Part shown: positions 10,409-19,706 of the stretch, piece by piece
Position numbering within the stretch: position 1 is the stretch's first letter
Layout of the letters: every line of letters starts with the position of its first letter
Assembly: GCF_947489565.1 (NCBI RefSeq)
Contig: NZ_CANLEA010000001.1
Coordinates: forward strand, 124,001-188,000
Direction: 5' to 3'
From: an uncultured Kordia sp.
GTDB lineage: Bacteria > Bacteroidota > Bacteroidia > Flavobacteriales > Flavobacteriaceae
Length of the DNA stretch: 64,000 nucleotides
Notes under the pieces: model-generated
The model's input: the letters and a program-made list of their open reading frames with translations, nothing else
Databases searched by the model: none
What the model was told of the DNA's origin: nothing
Position numbers and translations under genes: made by a program

Positions 10409-10449
10409 CTACAAGTTTTAAATTATAAATTGGTATTTTCGTCCTCGTA

Positions 10450-11538
10450 ATGCCAAAAAAACTCAAACTCATACTTATCAACATCGCCATTCTACTGATT
10501 GGTGTTCTCATCATTGAACTTTGTTTTGGAGGTTGGTTGAGCAATAGCAATCAGTTGAGTAATCTTGGAATTATAAAAGACGCCAAATTTGAATTCGACG
10601 TAAGTCATTTGTACAAAACCAGCAATCCAACAATTACCTATACAAGAGACAAATATGGTTTGCGAGGTGTTTCAACTCATAACGAACCCGAAAAAATAAA
10701 CATTCTTACTGTTGGCGGAAGTACTACCGATCAACGTTACTTGGACGATTCCCAAACATGGCAAGAAGTCCTGGAAAAAGAACTGCATAGCAATGGCAAA
10801 AAAATGTATGTTTCCAATGCTGGTGTTGACGGACAATCTACGTATGGACATCTAAAAAGCACCGAAATTTGGTTTCCTAAAATTGAAAATCTACAACCAA
10901 AAATCATTTTATTCTATGTCGGAATTAATGATTTTTACACTGTAAATGGTGATTCCGAATACGATAATATTCAAGAATTGGAAAGTGACGGATTCATGAG
11001 TCAACTCAAAGACAAATCGGTATTGTACAATGCCTATCGAAAGCTAAAAGGCATGCAAAAAGCGACTAAATTTGAAGTCGGACATCGCAAAATCAATTTT
11101 TCAAGAGTGGATTACACCAAAGAAGAAGTGGTGAATGAAAAACTGCTAGAAATCTATGATGAAACCAATTTAAAAGCTTTCAAAGTACGCATTCAAAAAC
11201 TTATTGATTACGCACAAAGTATCAAGGCAATTCCTGTATTTGTCACACAACCGACTTTGCATTACAAAATTAGAAATGGTGTTATTTTTGGAACTGAAAA
11301 AATCAAATATCTCGAAGACAAATACGCATATAATGGTGTGGGATATTTAAAATTACTCAACAAACTCAACGAAGCCATGAAAGAAGTGGCAACACCAGAA
11401 TTTGTGATTGATTTTACCAACGATGAAACTTGGAACACTGTGGATTTTTATGATTATTACCATATGACGCCAACAGGAGTCAAAAAACTTGGAGAAAAGT
11501 TGTCTCAAAAACTTTCAAAATATGACGTTTTAAAATAA
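10450..11538 (+). CDS. Membrane-anchored SGNH/GDSL-type hydrolase
   Basis: 362 residues with one N-terminal hydrophobic anchor (about 7-30). SGNH blocks are visible: GGSTT (block I, nucleophilic Ser), GINDFY (block III, Asn), and DYYHMTP near the C-terminus (catalytic Asp/His). Family members are esterases or acyltransferases acting on lipids or glycans. The next two genes in the same direction are predicted glycan enzymes, so deacylation or acylation of a surface glycan is a reasonable but unproven role. Confidence 0.75.
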   Translation: MPKKLKLILINIAILLIGVLIIELCFGGWLSNSNQLSNLGIIKDAKFEFDVSHLYKTSNPTITYTRDKYGLRGVSTHNEPEKINILTVGGSTTDQRYLDDSQTWQEVLEKELHSNGKKMYVSNAGVDGQSTYGHLKSTEIWFPKIENLQPKIILFYVGINDFYTVNGDSEYDNIQELESDGFMSQLKDKSVLYNAYRKLKGMQKATKFEVGHRKINFSRVDYTKEEVVNEKLLEIYDETNLKAFKVRIQKLIDYAQSIKAIPVFVTQPTLHYKIRNGVIFGTEKIKYLEDKYAYNGVGYLKLLNKLNEAMKEVATPEFVIDFTNDETWNTVDFYDYYHMTPTGVKKLGEKLSQKLSKYDVLK

Positions 11539-11569
11539 AACGATCTCGTGTCTTCGCAAGGATTTTTCA

Positions 11570-11592
11570 CATTGAGCGTAGTCGAATGAAAA
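11570..11592. repeat. Possible REP-like dispersed repeat fragment
   Basis: The intergenic element cattgagcgtagtcgaatg resembles short palindromic elements scattered in flavobacterial genomes. A related fragment, ctcgaagtgacg, occurs at about 44748-44760. The classification is from memory of such repeats and only two fragments are visible here. Confidence 0.35.
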
Positions 11593-11619
11593 AATATAAA
11601 TACTTTTACCAAAACGATA

Positions 11620-12903
11620 ATGGTGAAGTGGATACAACAAAAAAGTAACATTGCAATCGGAATTTTATTTCTGATGACCTTGGTTGTGGTTCTTCGCAAT
11701 CAGACCGAAATGTTTCCAGATTCCATCGGTTATCTCAATATGCACATCATTCGTACACCTGGTTATCCATTATTTTTACAACTGATACAAAACGTTTTTG
11801 GAGATTATTATGATTCTGGAATCGCTATTTTTCAAATTGTATTCGGTTGTTTTAGTGTATATTATTTCATTCATAAATTACGATCAAATCAAGTTTTAAA
11901 TGATTTTTTCAGTGTTTGTTTCGCTTTTGTTTTACTGTTGCCTTTCTTGGTAGGTTTAAAAATTGCCAACAACATTCTTACAGAATCCATCTCATATTCG
12001 CTATACTTAATTATTGTAGCAAAGTTTATTTCGTTCTTTATCTCAAAACAAATCAAAGAACTCTATTATTCGTTGCCAATTTTAGCATGCTTACTCATCA
12101 CGCGTTACCAATTTATATATCTAATTCCCATTGGGTTAGGGTTGATTTTTTGGATCAGCTATCAACAAAAATCATTCAAAAAACACGCCATTAGTATTGT
12201 GTTATTTATAACGCTTCCGCTGATCACTTCTTTGATTGATAGAACCTACCACAAAGTAGTTCACGGACATTTTGTAAGTACGCCTTGGACAGGAATGAAC
12301 ATGATTACAGCTCCTTTTTTTGTGTCTGATGCTGAAGATGAAGCTCTTTTTGAAGATCGGATAGAAAAAGAATTCTTTCAAAGAACGCACTACAGTTTGA
12401 TTGAAAATAACATGAATATCAATGATGTAGATTTGACTGTATTTCCAACACCAACGCAATTCTATATTGGAAGATTTGCAGATATTACGATGGGACCCAT
12501 TTTTAAAAATGGTAAAAAAGTATTAGAGGATTCGCCTAGCCAAATTGAACGTTTTATAGCATTGGACAAAATGACGTCAAACATGGTAAAACCATTGATT
12601 TGGGATAATTTTTCCAAATGGAAACGTCTCTACATTCAAAATGCAATTCACGGTTTTGGCGGCATCAAAAATGTCATATTATATATCTTCATTGCTCTAT
12701 GTAGTTTATTTTTTCTCTGGAAACAAGATCAAAACACATATAAAGTACTTGGACTTAGTTCATTATTGCTTATTGCTAACGTACTTATAGTCGCCATTGG
12801 AATGCACGCAGTCATTCGCTTTACTTTTTACAACGATTGGGTAATATTCCTTACGATTTTTGTATTATTGAATTCGCTTAACAAAAAACTGTATGAATCC
12901 TGA
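11620..12903 (+). CDS. Polytopic membrane protein, GT-C glycosyltransferase-like
   Basis: 427 residues with about ten hydrophobic segments. Near the N-terminus, after the first membrane segment, it has an acidic loop MFPDSIGYLN followed by RTPGYPLFL. An Asp in the first loop followed by a TPGYP motif is typical of GT-C enzymes such as ArnT/PMT-like transferases that use polyprenyl-phosphate sugars. Its last 11 nt overlap the GT2 gene, which could supply the lipid-linked sugar donor. The donor, acceptor and product are unknown. Confidence 0.65.
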   Translation: MVKWIQQKSNIAIGILFLMTLVVVLRNQTEMFPDSIGYLNMHIIRTPGYPLFLQLIQNVFGDYYDSGIAIFQIVFGCFSVYYFIHKLRSNQVLNDFFSVCFAFVLLLPFLVGLKIANNILTESISYSLYLIIVAKFISFFISKQIKELYYSLPILACLLITRYQFIYLIPIGLGLIFWISYQQKSFKKHAISIVLFITLPLITSLIDRTYHKVVHGHFVSTPWTGMNMITAPFFVSDAEDEALFEDRIEKEFFQRTHYSLIENNMNINDVDLTVFPTPTQFYIGRFADITMGPIFKNGKKVLEDSPSQIERFIALDKMTSNMVKPLIWDNFSKWKRLYIQNAIHGFGGIKNVILYIFIALCSLFFLWKQDQNTYKVLGLSSLLLIANVLIVAIGMHAVIRFTFYNDWVIFLTIFVLLNSLNKKLYES

Positions 12904-14056
12904 ATTATCCATCGTAATGCCTTGTCTCAATGAAGCAGAGACGTTGGAAATCTGTATCAAAAAAGCACAAGGTTTCTTTGAGAAACATCAAGTAGCTGGA
13001 GAAGTAGTAATTGCCGACAACGGAAGTACTGATGGTTCGCAAGCTATTGCCGAACGATTGAATGCCAGAGTAGTGCCCGTAGCTGAAAAAGGATATGGAA
13101 ATGCGCTCAAAGGCGGTATTAAAGCTGCCAAAGGGAAATACATTATCATGGGCGATGCAGATGATAGTTATGATTTTTCAAAGCTAGAATTGTTTCTAGA
13201 AAAACTACGTGAAGGATATGACTTGGTGATGGGAAATCGTTTCAAAGGTGGCATTAAAAAAGGAGCGATGCCATTTTTACATAAATACTTGGGAAATCCA
13301 GTATTGTCATTCATCGGAAGACTCTTTTTCAATATCAAAATTGGCGATTTTCATTGTGGATTGCGCGGTTTTTCCAAAGAAGCATTTCACAAAATGAATC
13401 TCAATACTACGGGAATGGAATTTGCTTCGGAAATGATTGTAAAATCAAAACTCAATGGATTAACGTTTGCAGAAGTACCCACAATTTTACATCCTGATGG
13501 ACGTTCGCGTCCGCCACATTTAAATACGTGGCGTGATGGTTGGCGACACTTACGTTTCTTGCTATTATACAGTCCGCGATGGTTGTTTTTATATCCTGCA
13601 TTTTTATTGATTATTATAGGAACTGTTTTATCGACACTATTAATTATTGAACCAATCAATTTCAAAGGAATTGTCTTTGATGTACATACGCTTTTATACA
13701 CGGCAGGCGCTGTTATTGTAGGATTTCAATTTCTTATGTTTTATGGCTTAACCAAAATCTTTGCGGTTGAAAACGGATTGCTGCCCAAAAGTGATCGGTA
13801 TAGCAAACTCTTCAAGATATTTACACTTGAAAAAGGTTTAATTGTTGGGTTTTTAACGTTTGCATTGGGAATTTACCTTAGTATTTCAGGTTTTTTAGAT
13901 TGGAAAGCCACGAGTTTTAGCGATTTAAAACCTGCGGAAACATTACGTGTCATTGTTCCGGCAGTATTCACCATCATGCTAGGATTACAGGTGATTCTTT
14001 TTAGCTTTTTCTTTAGTATTTTAGGTTTGAAACAGCAGCTTAAAGAAGATGCATAA
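12893..14056 (+). CDS. GT2 family polyprenyl-phosphate glycosyltransferase
   Basis: 387 residues. A GT-A domain opens with SIVMPCLNEAETLE and has the metal/nucleotide-binding motif DADDSYDF at 88-95. The region after residue about 230 has four hydrophobic segments, giving a DPM1/GtrB-type architecture with a membrane tail. Such enzymes transfer a sugar from a nucleotide donor to polyprenyl phosphate. Overlap with the upstream GT-C-like gene supports a two-step donor-synthesis and transfer unit. The exact sugar cannot be read from the sequence. Confidence 0.85.
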   Translation: MNPELSIVMPCLNEAETLEICIKKAQGFFEKHQVAGEVVIADNGSTDGSQAIAERLNARVVPVAEKGYGNALKGGIKAAKGKYIIMGDADDSYDFSKLELFLEKLREGYDLVMGNRFKGGIKKGAMPFLHKYLGNPVLSFIGRLFFNIKIGDFHCGLRGFSKEAFHKMNLNTTGMEFASEMIVKSKLNGLTFAEVPTILHPDGRSRPPHLNTWRDGWRHLRFLLLYSPRWLFLYPAFLLIIIGTVLSTLLIIEPINFKGIVFDVHTLLYTAGAVIVGFQFLMFYGLTKIFAVENGLLPKSDRYSKLFKIFTLEKGLIVGFLTFALGIYLSISGFLDWKATSFSDLKPAETLRVIVPAVFTIMLGLQVILFSFFFSILGLKQQLKEDA

Positions 14057-14103
14057 AACTAAGCAGCATTTTGATACATATTTTTTATCAAGAAAAAATG
14101 AAC

Positions 14104-14128
14104 GTTATTAAAATTAGGTTTTAATAAC
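14104..14128. terminator. Candidate convergent terminator
   Basis: A perfect 10-bp inverted repeat, GTTATTAAAA / TTTTAATAAC with a 5-nt loop, sits between the GT2 gene and the convergent methyltransferase and covers the latter's last codons. It is AT-rich and U-poor afterwards, so intrinsic termination is only likely, not certain. Confidence 0.45.
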
Positions 14129-14779
14129 ACACACAAACTGATACTTTCCTTTAAAAATATACTTCACTAACGGAAGATGATTGTACAAGTAAATTGGGCA
14201 AATCAACTTGATTTCTTGTAATTGTTCTTGTGCTAAAATAGCTTGAAATCGTTCTTTGGAAAAATACCGTTTCGGAATGGAAACGCCGTAGCCATAATTC
14301 CCAATAATATCTGCCAATTGTAATAACGATCTTGAGAAAAAACCATACTCAAAATGATCTTTGATAATGATAAAATCGGCAACACGTTTGGCTTCTTGCA
14401 ATAGTCGATTCATGTTTTCCGCATCGTGATGTAGTACATCGCTAAATAAAACTACATCGTATGATTTATCCGTAAAAGGAAGCGTTTTTCCATCAAACTC
14501 AGCATAATGATCCCAGTTTTTAGTATTTGGATAAATATCAACGCCTGTACAGGTAATATTCGTTCCTTTTTCAGCTAAAATATTCGTAATCGTCATATCG
14601 CCACAACCAATATCTAACAATTGAATAGCTTCTTTTTTTTCAATGGATATATTCTGAATTTCCTTGATAAAAAGTGCACTCAGGATATCAATTCTGTTGC
14701 CATGAGAAGCTTTTTTGTGGAATCGAATCAACAGCTTATCTAGAATACTTTTTTTATCTTTTGCTAATGGAGAACTCAT
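14114..14779 (-). CDS. Class I SAM-dependent methyltransferase
   Basis: 221 residues. Motif I is LLDIGCGDMTIT (about 60-71), with a motif II acidic residue in GVDIYP and a motif IV-like segment YDVVLFSDVLHHD, a standard Methyltransf_11/25 arrangement. It is soluble and substrate unknown. The gene is convergent with the GT2 gene and divergent from the DUF4272 gene, so it is probably monocistronic. Confidence 0.8.
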   Translation of the reverse strand: MSSPLAKDKKSILDKLLIRFHKKASHGNRIDILSALFIKEIQNISIEKKEAIQLLDIGCGDMTITNILAEKGTNITCTGVDIYPNTKNWDHYAEFDGKTLPFTDKSYDVVLFSDVLHHDAENMNRLLQEAKRVADFIIIKDHFEYGFFSRSLLQLADIIGNYGYGVSIPKRYFSKERFQAILAQEQLQEIKLICPIYLYNHLPLVKYIFKGKYQFVCVIKT

Positions 14780-14949
14780 GTAGTTTTACGCTAAGGTGTA
14801 AAGATAACCAATATAACTTCTTAATATAAAATTGGCACGCATGCTTTTTTAGTGTAGCATTCAAATGATGAACGCTCATAAATTTGGTTTTATAGTGTTT
14901 AATAGTATCTTTAAAAACAAAAAACACTTCACAATAACGAATAGCATAC

Positions 14950-15693
14950 ATGAGTTTTTTTAAAAAATTATTTGGAAAGAAATCAGAAAAGAATCAAGCA
15001 CCTGAAAGTAATCCTGAGAACTTTCAAATAGAACTGCCAGCCACACGTTTACAATCATTGGCAATTTGTGCAAAAGCAGGATTTCAACCAGCAAAATCAC
15101 TTCCAACAAGTTGGGATACAAAGTTGAGACCTTCCATTGAAATAGCAGGAAGATTGCACGCCATCAAAGCAATGATTTTTTGGCTTTTGGTACCATCTGA
15201 ACATGTGTCAGACGATAAGATCTTACAATTTATTGATCAAAATAGACTTGAAAAATTCATGACAGATGACGAATTGATAATTTTTAGAGCATCTAGAGAC
15301 GATCAAGGATTAAAAGATTCCATTGGCTGGAAATTTGAAAACGCTTGGCCATTAGCATGGTATTTTGGGTATGAGGAACCTAAAATTTATGGAAACATGA
15401 TGGCAGGTGAACAAATGCAAGAAATTCTAATGAATTATACCTGTTCTTTGGATGAAAATCTTAACGAATGGGCTTCTCAACAAGAGACCTTAACAGAAGA
15501 AGCTGTGATTCAAAAAGAAGATTTATTTTATTGTTTGCATAATGCTGTTCGAAGTGCGCAATTAGGAAGAGATACAGTTCCTGATGGATTTGATCCTGTT
15601 GGAAATGGTGGTGTTATTCACGAACGCAGACATTCGTTAACATGGATGCTTTCTGCTGGTACAACTTGGGATGATACGGATTTGAGTACGTAA
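14950..15693 (+). CDS. DUF4272 domain-containing protein
   Basis: 247 residues. A short basic N-terminus (SFFKKLFGKKSEK) precedes a domain with WPLAWYFGYEEP, DLFYCLHNAVRSAQ and ERRHSLTWML, which I recognise as DUF4272. The family is uncharacterised and often encoded next to unrelated genes. There is no signal peptide, so it is presumably cytoplasmic. It stands alone between the divergent methyltransferase and the toxin-antitoxin pair. Confidence 0.8.
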   Translation: MSFFKKLFGKKSEKNQAPESNPENFQIELPATRLQSLAICAKAGFQPAKSLPTSWDTKLRPSIEIAGRLHAIKAMIFWLLVPSEHVSDDKILQFIDQNRLEKFMTDDELIIFRASRDDQGLKDSIGWKFENAWPLAWYFGYEEPKIYGNMMAGEQMQEILMNYTCSLDENLNEWASQQETLTEEAVIQKEDLFYCLHNAVRSAQLGRDTVPDGFDPVGNGGVIHERRHSLTWMLSAGTTWDDTDLST

Positions 15694-15787
15694 TTTAGAT
15701 TAAAACTCCAATCGTATTATAAAATTTAAGTTTTTATCTAGATAAACTCAGTTTTATAGTGGACTGAATATAAGTCTGATAATTTAG

Positions 15788-15795
15788 TATCTTTG
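15788..15795 (+). promoter_or_regulatory. -7 box of the toxin-antitoxin promoter
   Basis: TATCTTTG is an exact match to TAnnTTTG. It lies only 12-18 nt before the two possible ATG codons of the antitoxin (15807 and 15813), implying a very short leader, so the second ATG may be the real start. Confidence 0.6.
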
Positions 15796-15806
15796 GTATA
15801 AATAGA

Positions 15807-16055
15807 ATGAAAATGAATTTAGAGGCTCGAAAAATAGAATTTGTTCAGGAATTTTTGAAACTTCAAAGTGAAGAAATCATTAGTGGTTTAGAAGAATTAC
15901 TGAAAAAAAGAAAAGTTGAAATGATGGAAAGCAATATCAAGCCTATGACTATGGAACAGTATAATTCTGAAATTGATCAAGCAATGAGTGACTCAAAAGA
16001 AGGACGCATGATGAAAGCGACTGATCTTCAATCTAAAATCCAAAAATGGAGTTAG
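15807..16055 (+). CDS. Putative antitoxin of a ParE/RelE-type module
   Basis: 82 residues, mostly helical and charged, with an N-terminal stretch reading FVQEFLKLQSEEIISGLEE and a C-terminal tail ending SKIQKWS. Its stop overlaps the start of the ParE-like toxin by 10 nt, the classic antitoxin-first order. Similar small proteins precede ParE-like toxins in many Bacteroidetes; they presumably bind the toxin through the C-terminus. No ribbon-helix-helix sequence is obvious, so DNA binding is unproven. Confidence 0.7.
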   Translation: MKMNLEARKIEFVQEFLKLQSEEIISGLEELLKKRKVEMMESNIKPMTMEQYNSEIDQAMSDSKEGRMMKATDLQSKIQKWS

Positions 16056-16363
16056 AAGTTTATTGGTTAGAATTTGCTGAAAATAAATTGCATGATATTT
16101 ATGATTACTATTCATTAAAAGCTAATAAAAGAGTAGCACAAAAATTAGTAAAAGGAATTCTAGATACTACTATAGGTGTTGAAAAACAGCCAAAAATTGG
16201 TCAAATTGAAATTAGTCTACAGCATAGAAAAGAGGAATTCCGATATCTAATATTCAAAAACTATAAAATTATTTATTGGATAAATGACGAGTTTCAACGA
16301 ATTGAAATTGTCAATGTTTTCGCTACAAAACAAGATCCTAAAAAAATTAATGAAATGGAGTAA
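16046..16363 (+). CDS. ParE/RelE-superfamily toxin
   Basis: 105 residues. The N-terminus YWLEFAENKLHDIYDYY, the middle QPKIGQIE and the C-terminal FRYLIFKNYKIIYWI plus IEIVNVFATKQDP match the RelE/ParE plasmid-stabilisation fold. Family members inhibit gyrase (ParE) or cleave mRNA (RelE); the sequence alone does not decide which. It ends 17 nt from the convergent TonB-receptor gene. Confidence 0.85.
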   Translation: MELEVYWLEFAENKLHDIYDYYSLKANKRVAQKLVKGILDTTIGVEKQPKIGQIEISLQHRKEEFRYLIFKNYKIIYWINDEFQRIEIVNVFATKQDPKKINEME

Positions 16364-16380
16364 GGATTAAATTTTTTACA

Positions 16381-18738
16381 TTAAAACTCCAATCGCACCA
16401 TAAAATTAGGCGTTCTTCCCAAAGAAATTTTATCAATCGTACGCAATTGGAATTCGGCGTTTTGTGTGTTTAGAATAACGCGGTAATTTCGGTTTAAAAT
16501 ATTCCTCTGATTGTAAATATTTAATAAAGAAATTCCCAAAGTAGCTTTTAAATCTTTGTTCTTAAAAGGCTTGATTTCATATTTCGCGGAGAAATCCAAA
16601 CGATGATACGGATTCAAACGTTCCGCATTTCGTTCGCCATACACAATGGTAATATTATCTGCATTGTCACCTTGCAAACCTGTAGCCAGTGTATACGGAC
16701 GCGAAGTTCGGTAACGCCAACCCAAGGATAATTCCAAATCGCCAAATTTTGCTGATTGTACTAGTGACAAATAATGTCTGATGTCAAAATTTCCATCAAA
16801 TGGATTGGTATTGTTCAAATTTTCAAATCGAAATTCATTTTGTGTAAAGGCATAACTCACCAAACTTGTAAAGTTGTAAAAGCGCTTTTTAACCAATACA
16901 TCCAAACCTGTAATCGTACTTTCACCAATGGAAAGTCCGGTAGTTTCAATATCAAATCCGCGCGTAAGCGAAGTAAGGTTGCTAATTTTTTTATAATAGA
17001 CTTCGGCATCGACATTCCAAGAATCGTACTGAAAGTTTCCACCCAAACTGATTTGCTCACTGCGCAATACTGGAATTTCATTATCTGTAGCAACCCAAAC
17101 CTGATTTTCCAATCCAAAGTTTTGCGTTTCAAACTCCGTAATCTGACTGATAAACTGATATTGTCGTTCCGCAGAAAAAACCGCATTCAATTGATTGTTC
17201 AATTTTTTGGAAATATGGATACTTGGTTCGAAAAAGAATTTGCCAAGTTCTGTCGCATAATTTCCACGAATGCCTGTAAAAATATTCCAATCGTTTTGCT
17301 TCCAGCGATGTTCTCCAAAAATAGCATGAATGGTGTTTTGCGAGTTTTCAGAATTCACAAAAAAATCGGGATCAAAAATAACATCCGATTGTCGTCCGAT
17401 TGTATAATCTAGTTCATTTAAAATCAGTTCATAACCGCCAATAAAACGATGTTTCTTATTTAAAGTATAGCTCGCTTGTGCATGCAAACCAATTTCGGAA
17501 ATTCCATTTTCTTTGATGGTTTGATAATCGAATAAGTTGGACAATAATTCTTCACCCAAATATTCTAAATCATACCGAGAAGTCGTCAAATTCAATTCTG
17601 TAGCAAATTTTTTGTCCCAAGTCTGCTTCCACGAAACACCAATGCCAAGATTATTGATAAATAATTCATCATCGGTTCGGCGATTAATTTCGTCAAATTG
17701 TGATATAAAAATAAGATCATTTTTAGAGACAATAGAACTCACCGAAAGTTGACTGTTTTCAGAAAGTTCGGCAATGACTTTTGCAGTAAAATCGATAAAA
17801 TAAAAACTATTATTCGTCAGCGAAAGTACATCGCTAAATGTTCCTGTATTGTCAGTAATTTTTGTGTTTTGAAAAATTTGCTCGGAAAACTCATCAAAGG
17901 TTACAGTTTCAAACACATCGGAATACGAACGACGAAATGAAGCAATAACAGCTACTTTGTCGCCAATAGGTTGTTGTACAAACGCATCTACATAAATCAT
18001 ATTTGCGCCCAATCCGACAACAGTTTTTTTAGGAATCTTAGAATACGATTCTATATCAACAACGCCCGAAATATGATTCCCGTATCGTGAAGGTGCTGCG
18101 TTTTTATAAATATTTACACTTTCAATAAGGTACGGATTAAAGGAAGAAATCATCCCAAAAAAATGATCGTATTGATACATTTTAATGCCGTCCCATAAAA
18201 TCAAATTCTGGTCTGGAGTTCCACCACGAATGTTCAATCCTGTAGAAGTTTCGTCAGGACTTTGAATACCTGGAATTAATTGTACACTCTGCATAACATC
18301 CGATTCTACAAAGCCTGGAAGGACTTGAAAATCTTTTGGGACTGCTTTAATAGCGCCATCAACAGTTTTAGAAAATCCTGTGGTTAAATATTCGGCAATG
18401 ACAACTTCGTCTAACTTAATAGTGCGCGCTGCCATATTTCTGCTTCTCTTTTTTCGCTTTTTTAGCACGTAAGAGTTTGATGTAATTTTCCGAAAAGTCA
18501 ATCGTGTTTGTTGCTCAATAATTTCAAAAGTTTCCTGAAGCGTAGCGGGCATTTTTGTCAATGTGATCACTTTGCCTGCTACAATTTTGGAGTTGTATGA
18601 AATGCTGACTTTAAAACGTTTTTCAATATCTGATAAGACGGTTTTTAGCGGCGTATTATTAGAAGAAGAGTTTGGCTCCTGAGCATGTACAACTTGGAAG
18701 CATACAAGTAAAATATATACTAAATATGCCTTCTTCAT
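16381..18738 (-). CDS. STN-domain TonB-dependent outer-membrane receptor
   Basis: 785 residues with a signal peptide (KKAYLVYILLVCFQVVHAQ). An STN signalling domain follows at about 28-92, then a plug with LNIRGGTPDQNLILWDG, then a 22-strand-type barrel ending in aromatic LEF. The carboxypeptidase-like domain common in Bacteroidetes receptors is absent: STN leads directly to the plug. STN receptors signal through an anti-sigma factor; the fecR gene lies directly upstream with no spacing and a sigma-factor gene before it. The imported substrate is unknown. Confidence 0.9.
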   Translation of the reverse strand: MKKAYLVYILLVCFQVVHAQEPNSSSNNTPLKTVLSDIEKRFKVSISYNSKIVAGKVITLTKMPATLQETFEIIEQQTRLTFRKITSNSYVLKKRKKRSRNMAARTIKLDEVVIAEYLTTGFSKTVDGAIKAVPKDFQVLPGFVESDVMQSVQLIPGIQSPDETSTGLNIRGGTPDQNLILWDGIKMYQYDHFFGMISSFNPYLIESVNIYKNAAPSRYGNHISGVVDIESYSKIPKKTVVGLGANMIYVDAFVQQPIGDKVAVIASFRRSYSDVFETVTFDEFSEQIFQNTKITDNTGTFSDVLSLTNNSFYFIDFTAKVIAELSENSQLSVSSIVSKNDLIFISQFDEINRRTDDELFINNLGIGVSWKQTWDKKFATELNLTTSRYDLEYLGEELLSNLFDYQTIKENGISEIGLHAQASYTLNKKHRFIGGYELILNELDYTIGRQSDVIFDPDFFVNSENSQNTIHAIFGEHRWKQNDWNIFTGIRGNYATELGKFFFEPSIHISKKLNNQLNAVFSAERQYQFISQITEFETQNFGLENQVWVATDNEIPVLRSEQISLGGNFQYDSWNVDAEVYYKKISNLTSLTRGFDIETTGLSIGESTITGLDVLVKKRFYNFTSLVSYAFTQNEFRFENLNNTNPFDGNFDIRHYLSLVQSAKFGDLELSLGWRYRTSRPYTLATGLQGDNADNITIVYGERNAERLNPYHRLDFSAKYEIKPFKNKDLKATLGISLLNIYNQRNILNRNYRVILNTQNAEFQLRTIDKISLGRTPNFMVRLEF

Positions 18739-19650
18739 CTACTTTTTTGAGAGCGTCACAATGTTAGTATTCAGTTTGTAATCAATATCCATGGCTTCAA
18801 ATACTGTTTTTAGTGCTACTTCCAAACTATCATTTACGAAGCGACCTGTAAAACGTTCTTGAGCAAAGTTTTCTTTGTTTTTTATAGTAATTTGATATTG
18901 ATCTTCCAATGCGTCAAGTACTTCCAAAAGCGGCATTTCGTTAAAAGAACTCAAACCAGACATCCAAGTTTCCTCCACAGTATTGAATGTCCAGTTGGTT
19001 ACTGTAGCATTGTAGGTTCTCACCGCTTTTCCTTTGGTTAAAATATGCGACTTTTTTGCTGTATTAGTCACGTTTACTTTTCCGGAAAAGCACTGTACTT
19101 CTAAAAAATTTGTATTGGTATCTACATTGAATTCGGTACCTAGAACTTCGACAGTTCCTTCATCGGTAATGACTTTAAAAGGCGAACCTTTGGTCACTTT
19201 AAAATATGCTTCACCATTTAAATGTAATGTTCTTTCTTTGTCCCAAGTATCTTTATCGTAATCTAACGTTGATTTAGCGTTTAAGATAACTTCCGAACCA
19301 TCTGGAAGATTGATGGCAAGTTGTTGTCCAAAATTTGTTTGATGTGTAATGGTTGCATTTTTCAAGAAAAAGTACAATCCAAACAAAATAACTACAGACG
19401 CAGCAGCTGTGTATACATAACGGAAATTCAGTTTTCTAACTTTCGGTTGTGCTGCCAATTTCTCTTTAATTTTAGCCAATACAGCAGCTTCATCATACGC
19501 AGGATCGTTTAATTTTTCTGTAGCGTTGATGATTTTAGCATAGGTTTTATAAGCATCAGTTTGCTCAAAAGCCTGCTTTTCTTCTGGAGACAATTCTCCA
19601 CTAAGCCATTTTGCTAAATCAATTTCGTTATGTTGTTCACTATTCATCAT
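18739..19650 (-). CDS. FecR-family anti-sigma factor
   Basis: About 303 residues from the ATG at 19650 (a second ATG follows at once). A TTG start at 19671 is excluded in my view because it falls inside the -10 block of the ECF promoter. Layout: cytoplasmic N-terminal sigma-binding region, one membrane helix (YVYTAAASVVILFGLYFFL), a periplasmic FecR domain (NLPDGSEVILNAKSTL), and a C-terminal DUF4974 domain. It would hold the ECF sigma inactive until the STN receptor binds its ligand. It abuts the receptor gene. Confidence 0.92.
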   Translation of the reverse strand: MMNSEQHNEIDLAKWLSGELSPEEKQAFEQTDAYKTYAKIINATEKLNDPAYDEAAVLAKIKEKLAAQPKVRKLNFRYVYTAAASVVILFGLYFFLKNATITHQTNFGQQLAINLPDGSEVILNAKSTLDYDKDTWDKERTLHLNGEAYFKVTKGSPFKVITDEGTVEVLGTEFNVDTNTNFLEVQCFSGKVNVTNTAKKSHILTKGKAVRTYNATVTNWTFNTVEETWMSGLSSFNEMPLLEVLDALEDQYQITIKNKENFAQERFTGRFVNDSLEVALKTVFEAMDIDYKLNTNIVTLSKK

Positions 19651-19665
19651 CTCTCTTAATATTAC

Positions 19666-19696
19666 AGACAACTCAAAAGTTGTTTACCCTACCTTT
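19666..19696 (-). promoter_or_regulatory. Predicted ECF promoter of fecR-receptor
   Basis: On the minus strand AAAGGTAGGGT (19696-19686), 12 nt, then AGTTGTCT (19673-19666). The same two blocks with the same spacing occur upstream of the divergent lipoprotein gene at 20330-20360. The downstream block ends 15 nt before the fecR ATG. Reading it as -35/-10 of the neighbouring ECF sigma is inference. Confidence 0.6.
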
Positions 19697-19706
19697 TAAT
19701 TTTGAT